64,000 nt of DNA from DAIDKA01 sp049792815 (lineage in GTDB: Bacteria; Pseudomonadota; Gammaproteobacteria; Steroidobacterales; Steroidobacteraceae). Both the position numbers and the translations under genes were made by a program. The notes under the pieces are model-generated. The model worked only from the letters and a program-made list of their open reading frames with translations. It searched no databases and had not been told where the DNA came from. Shown one piece after another: positions 61,565 through 64,000 of the stretch (positions are counted from its first letter, which is position 1; every line of letters starts with the position of its first letter). Where the stretch lies: NCBI GenBank assembly GCA_049792815.1, contig JBARBG010000140.1, positions 35,905 to 99,904 of the forward strand. Direction: 5' to 3'.

Positions 61565-62565
61565 GGTGTGTATCCGGCTTCGGGTTCGAGCACCGTCTGG
61601 GCGGCGCCGCGGGTGGCCTTCAGGTGCAGGCCCTGTTCCATGGCACTGAGAAACGCCGCCTCATCGCCGATGTGAAACACGCCGTTGATGTGCCGCGAAC
61701 CCAGCGCAGGATTGCTCAGCACAATCGGCGTATGGGTGTAGCGGTTGTATTCCGCCAGTGCCGATTCCAGCGCAATGTCGTTGAACACGATGCGTTGCGA
61801 GCGCCATCCCTGGATGCGATTGACTTCGGCGGGCCGAATTTCCGAAACCGCGCCCTCCTGGGTGTAGCCGACGCCGCTGCCCGCGCTGACCGCCACCGGC
61901 GGTGCACTGGCCACGGCGCCGTTGGCGCCGACCGTCACCGTGCCTTCCAGAACCGAGACCGCGGCGCCGGCGCGGGTGAGTTCCACATCGAACTGGGTGC
62001 CGACCGCGGTGGTCACGCCCTGCAGTGCGTGCACTTCAAAGGGCCGGACGGGGTCGTGGCTGACGCTGAACAGGGCCTCGCCGCGCGACAGGTCGATGCG
62101 CCGCAGTTTCCGGGAAAACGCCATGCGCACAGCGCTGTCCGTGTTCAGGAAAACCGTTGATCCATCGGCCAGCGCCACGGTGCGCTGCTCGCCCACGGCC
62201 GTACTGTATTCAGCAACCGTTGGGCCGGACATGAACAGCCACGCCACTGCACCAACGGCGAGCAAAGAGGCGGCAAGACCCACCTGCCATACCGGAACGC
62301 GCCACTTCGGCCGCGCGGCCGGCGCCGCGGCGGCACGGTGCCGGGTGACCAGAGCATCGGCTCGCGCCAGCAGCACGGCCAGGGTCGGACTGCTGCGCAG
62401 CTCCGCGGACAGCTCCCAGGTCAGTTCGCAGTTCTCGTATGCCTTCTGGTGATCGGCGTCCCCGATCCATTCCCGCCACGGCGCCTCATCACCCGGGTCG
62501 TGTTCCGCGGCGTGCGACTGTGCGAACCAGTCCGCGGCCGTGAGATTCTCGCGCGGCGCGCTCAT
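61561..62565 (-). CDS. FecR-family anti-sigma / sigma regulator
   Basis: 334 residues. An N-terminal cytosolic helical domain (LTAADWFAQSHAAEHDPG, WREWIGDADHQKAYENCE) of the FecR-associated DUF4880 type binds the sigma factor. One membrane helix is at about residues 95-112 (VGLAASLLAVGAVAWLFM). The periplasmic FecR beta domain (GEQRTVALADGSTVFLNTDS, GEALFSVSHD) follows, and a C-terminal STN-interacting tail (NDIALESALAEYNRYTHTPI). Its ATG overlaps the sigma gene stop as ATGA. It transmits an outer-membrane signal to the sigma factor. Confidence 0.94.
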   Translation of the reverse strand: MSAPRENLTAADWFAQSHAAEHDPGDEAPWREWIGDADHQKAYENCELTWELSAELRSSPTLAVLLARADALVTRHRAAAAPAARPKWRVPVWQVGLAASLLAVGAVAWLFMSGPTVAEYSTAVGEQRTVALADGSTVFLNTDSAVRMAFSRKLRRIDLSRGEALFSVSHDPVRPFEVHALQGVTTAVGTQFDVELTRAGAAVSVLEGTVTVGANGAVASAPPVAVSAGSGVGYTQEGAVSEIRPAEVNRIQGWRSQRIVFNDIALESALAEYNRYTHTPIVLSNPALGSRHINGVFHIGDEAAFLSAMEQGLHLKATRGAAQTVLEPEAGYTP

Positions 62566-63176
62566 GTCGCCTCCGAGATTGCGGCGCTGAGCTGCTCGAT
62601 CGCTTCGGCCATCTTGCGGGCGACGGTGCGCGCGCTGAGGCTCATGATCTCGGCGATCTGCGGATAGGTGAGGTCGCGGAACCGGTGCAGCAGGAACACC
62701 GTGCGGGTGTCCTGGGGCAGATCGGCGATGGCGCGTTCGAGCAGTACCCGCGTCTGCTCGCCCGCCAGCTGCTCATCGGGACCCAAGTGATCCTGGGCGA
62801 TTTCCTCGTCTTCGATCGGGACGTGCTGTGTGGCGCGATGGGTCGCACGCCGACGATGGTGATCGCGCGCGAGATTGGTCGCTGTCTGAAACAGAAACGA
62901 CCGCGCCATGGCATCGACCCTGACCATCTCGCCGTGTCGCAGCAGCCGGTAATAGCTTTCCTGCACCAGTTCCGCCGCATCATCGGGCGGGACCAGGCGC
63001 ATCAAGTAGCGCTGCAGCGAGACGCGATGCCGGTTGAACAGCATCGTGACATACGCCCTGTGTGACGGATCTTGCGGGAGCGGACTCCCGGCATCTGGCC
63101 CGTCCAGGTCCAGCGGATACGAGGCATCAGCAGGACTTGCACTCACTTGGGTCTGGTCGTGCTTCATGAATACCAT
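62562..63176 (-). CDS. ECF sigma factor, FecI-like
   Basis: 204 residues. Region 2 includes LMRLVPPDDAAELVQESYYR; region 4 is LTYPQIAEIMSLSARTVARKM (helix-turn-helix). An N-terminal tail of about 40 residues is longer than in FecI. ATGs at 63176 and 63167 are both possible starts. It is controlled by the FecR protein translated from the overlapping downstream gene and probably drives transcription of the receptor and accessory genes. Confidence 0.94.
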   Translation of the reverse strand: MVFMKHDQTQVSASPADASYPLDLDGPDAGSPLPQDPSHRAYVTMLFNRHRVSLQRYLMRLVPPDDAAELVQESYYRLLRHGEMVRVDAMARSFLFQTATNLARDHHRRRATHRATQHVPIEDEEIAQDHLGPDEQLAGEQTRVLLERAIADLPQDTRTVFLLHRFRDLTYPQIAEIMSLSARTVARKMAEAIEQLSAAISEAT

Positions 63177-63205
63177 GATTTTACGAGAAAGCTTCGGGTT
63201 GCGCG

Positions 63206-64000
63206 TTACCTCCTCTTAAGAAAGTCGTCGGAAGCCCCGAATCGGTAGACGAATCCGAGGCCAAACTGCACCGGATCAATGTGAATCCGCGGTCCCAAGC
63301 CGCTGCCCGCCTCGGGACGGACCAGCGCCCAACTGACACCGGCATTGAGCATCCAATGAGCGCTGATCAGGACGTCAACACCGGCCTCGACGGTGGGGCC
63401 GACCGTCACCCGCTGCAGGCCCGCGACACCGCTTGCGGCAAACAGCGTCGTGATATCGATGCCGGCGCCAAGGAATGGATCCAGGCGACTTTCCGGCGCC
63501 CCGTAGTATTTGAGGGTCAAGGCCGTGGACTGCAGGCGGGCACTGGCGCGGTACGGCGCCGCGGGCTGCGCGGCCGGTACATCAAATGAATGGGTGCGCG
63601 GCGTCGTCGCCGACAACGCCGCGGCGAACCGGTCGGAGATGAAGTATTCACCCGACACGGCGGCGGATGCACCGCCCGTGGCGCCGGCATTGTCGCGCGC
63701 GAACTCGGCGGCGAGGCCTACCAGCCAGGGGCCCGCGCGGGCCCGTGCCGTCAATGGTTCCGGCGGCGCCAGCGCCACCGGGGCCGCGACCTGCGGCGCC
63801 TCCGGCAGCGGGGTAGCCACCGCCGTTGCCGGACCCGTTTTGATGACGTATACGCCGTCCGTGCCTTGCGCGACCCGCAGGTTACTGTGTGTCAGCAGGG
63901 CGCGCAGCGCCTGTCGCGGCCTCAGAGTGCCCTTGACCGCTGGCGCCATCAGATGCGCAACAGGGCCCGGATCGACGAATACCTGGGCATTGGCCTGCAC
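63206..64000 (-). CDS. STN domain - OmpW-like barrel fusion (5' end outside window)
   Basis: The frame is open to the right edge, so the N-terminus including any signal peptide is missing; 264 residues are visible. The first 55 form most of a secretin/TonB short N-terminal (STN) domain: QVFVDPGPVAHLMAPAVKG, LRPRQALRALLTHSNLRV, DGVYVIKTG. A Pro/Ala linker follows. The last 170 residues are an OmpW-like eight-stranded barrel (VSGEYFISDRFAAALSATTP, LDPFLGAGIDITTLF, GPTVEAGVDVLISAHW, QFGLGFVYRF ending near the C-terminus). STN domains normally belong to TonB receptors or secretins and contact FecR. It lies 29 bp upstream of the sigma gene. Confidence 0.8.
   Translation of the reverse strand: MQANAQVFVDPGPVAHLMAPAVKGTLRPRQALRALLTHSNLRVAQGTDGVYVIKTGPATAVATPLPEAPQVAAPVALAPPEPLTARARAGPWLVGLAAEFARDNAGATGGASAAVSGEYFISDRFAAALSATTPRTHSFDVPAAQPAAPYRASARLQSTALTLKYYGAPESRLDPFLGAGIDITTLFAASGVAGLQRVTVGPTVEAGVDVLISAHWMLNAGVSWALVRPEAGSGLGPRIHIDPVQFGLGFVYRFGASDDFLKRR

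Noticed and set aside
1..64000. tRNA, rRNA, CRISPR, insertion sequence or prophage features
   Set aside because: Looked for on both strands; nothing with the expected structure, repeats or protein families was seen.

Overview
The window is GC-rich, densely packed chromosomal DNA from a Gram-negative bacterium. It has a cyo-type quinol oxidase, an RND efflux pump, a TonB-dependent receptor, Tat and Sec signals and many four-base gene overlaps. The mix of PQQ (quino)haemoproteins, FecR-type signalling and exported catabolic enzymes fits an aerobic gammaproteobacterium of the Steroidobacter/Nevskiales kind. That placement is an inference from gene content, and a sphingomonad-like lineage cannot be excluded. 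I saw no rRNA, tRNA, CRISPR array, transposase, phage gene or replication origin.

Layout. 1-4.2 kb: 3' part of a hybrid histidine kinase coupled to a receiver-GGDEF-EAL protein. 4.2-14.4 kb: BON protein, FAD-linked oxidase, winged-helix/NTPase/TPR regulator divergent from a small secreted protein, then monooxygenase, SPFH protein and SH3-like protein, and a 5-formyl-THF cyclo-ligase family gene. 14.4-24.7 kb: a five-gene minus-strand operon (PVA-dehydrogenase-like quinohaemoprotein, secreted VOC protein, Tat-exported enolase-superfamily protein, two small proteins), a divergent PQQ dehydrogenase, MDR reductase, serine beta-lactamase-fold hydrolase and histidine phosphatase. 24.7-34.1 kb: one long co-directional block holding an RND pump, a GAF histidine kinase, a NarL-type regulator and a HEAT-repeat protein. 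A near-perfect 30-bp palindrome lies upstream of the pump.

34.2-41.2 kb: a less GC-rich accessory stretch with a cupin-like protein, an esterase-TPR protein, a lipoprotein, an FMN alpha-hydroxyacid oxidase, a B12-binding radical SAM enzyme and two exported DUF-type proteins followed by what looks like a gene stump. 41.2-49.4 kb: aldo/keto reductase, Tat-exported dienelactone hydrolase, a quinohaemoprotein alcohol dehydrogenase with an Asp at the lanthanide-associated position, a secreted protein, a wHTH/TPR regulator and an arylsulfotransferase. 49.4-56.6 kb: cyoABCD and a divergent beta-propeller/GGDEF sensor.

56.7-64 kb: a co-directional cell-surface-signalling locus. Its order is STN-OmpW fusion, ECF sigma factor, FecR, a signal-peptide-bearing D-2-hydroxyacid dehydrogenase, a TonB-dependent receptor without STN domain, and two DUF3237 proteins (one Tat-exported). 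This is the most unusual system in the window: the signalling STN domain seems to sit on a small OmpW barrel instead of on the receptor. A wider theme is export of enzyme families that are normally cytosolic.
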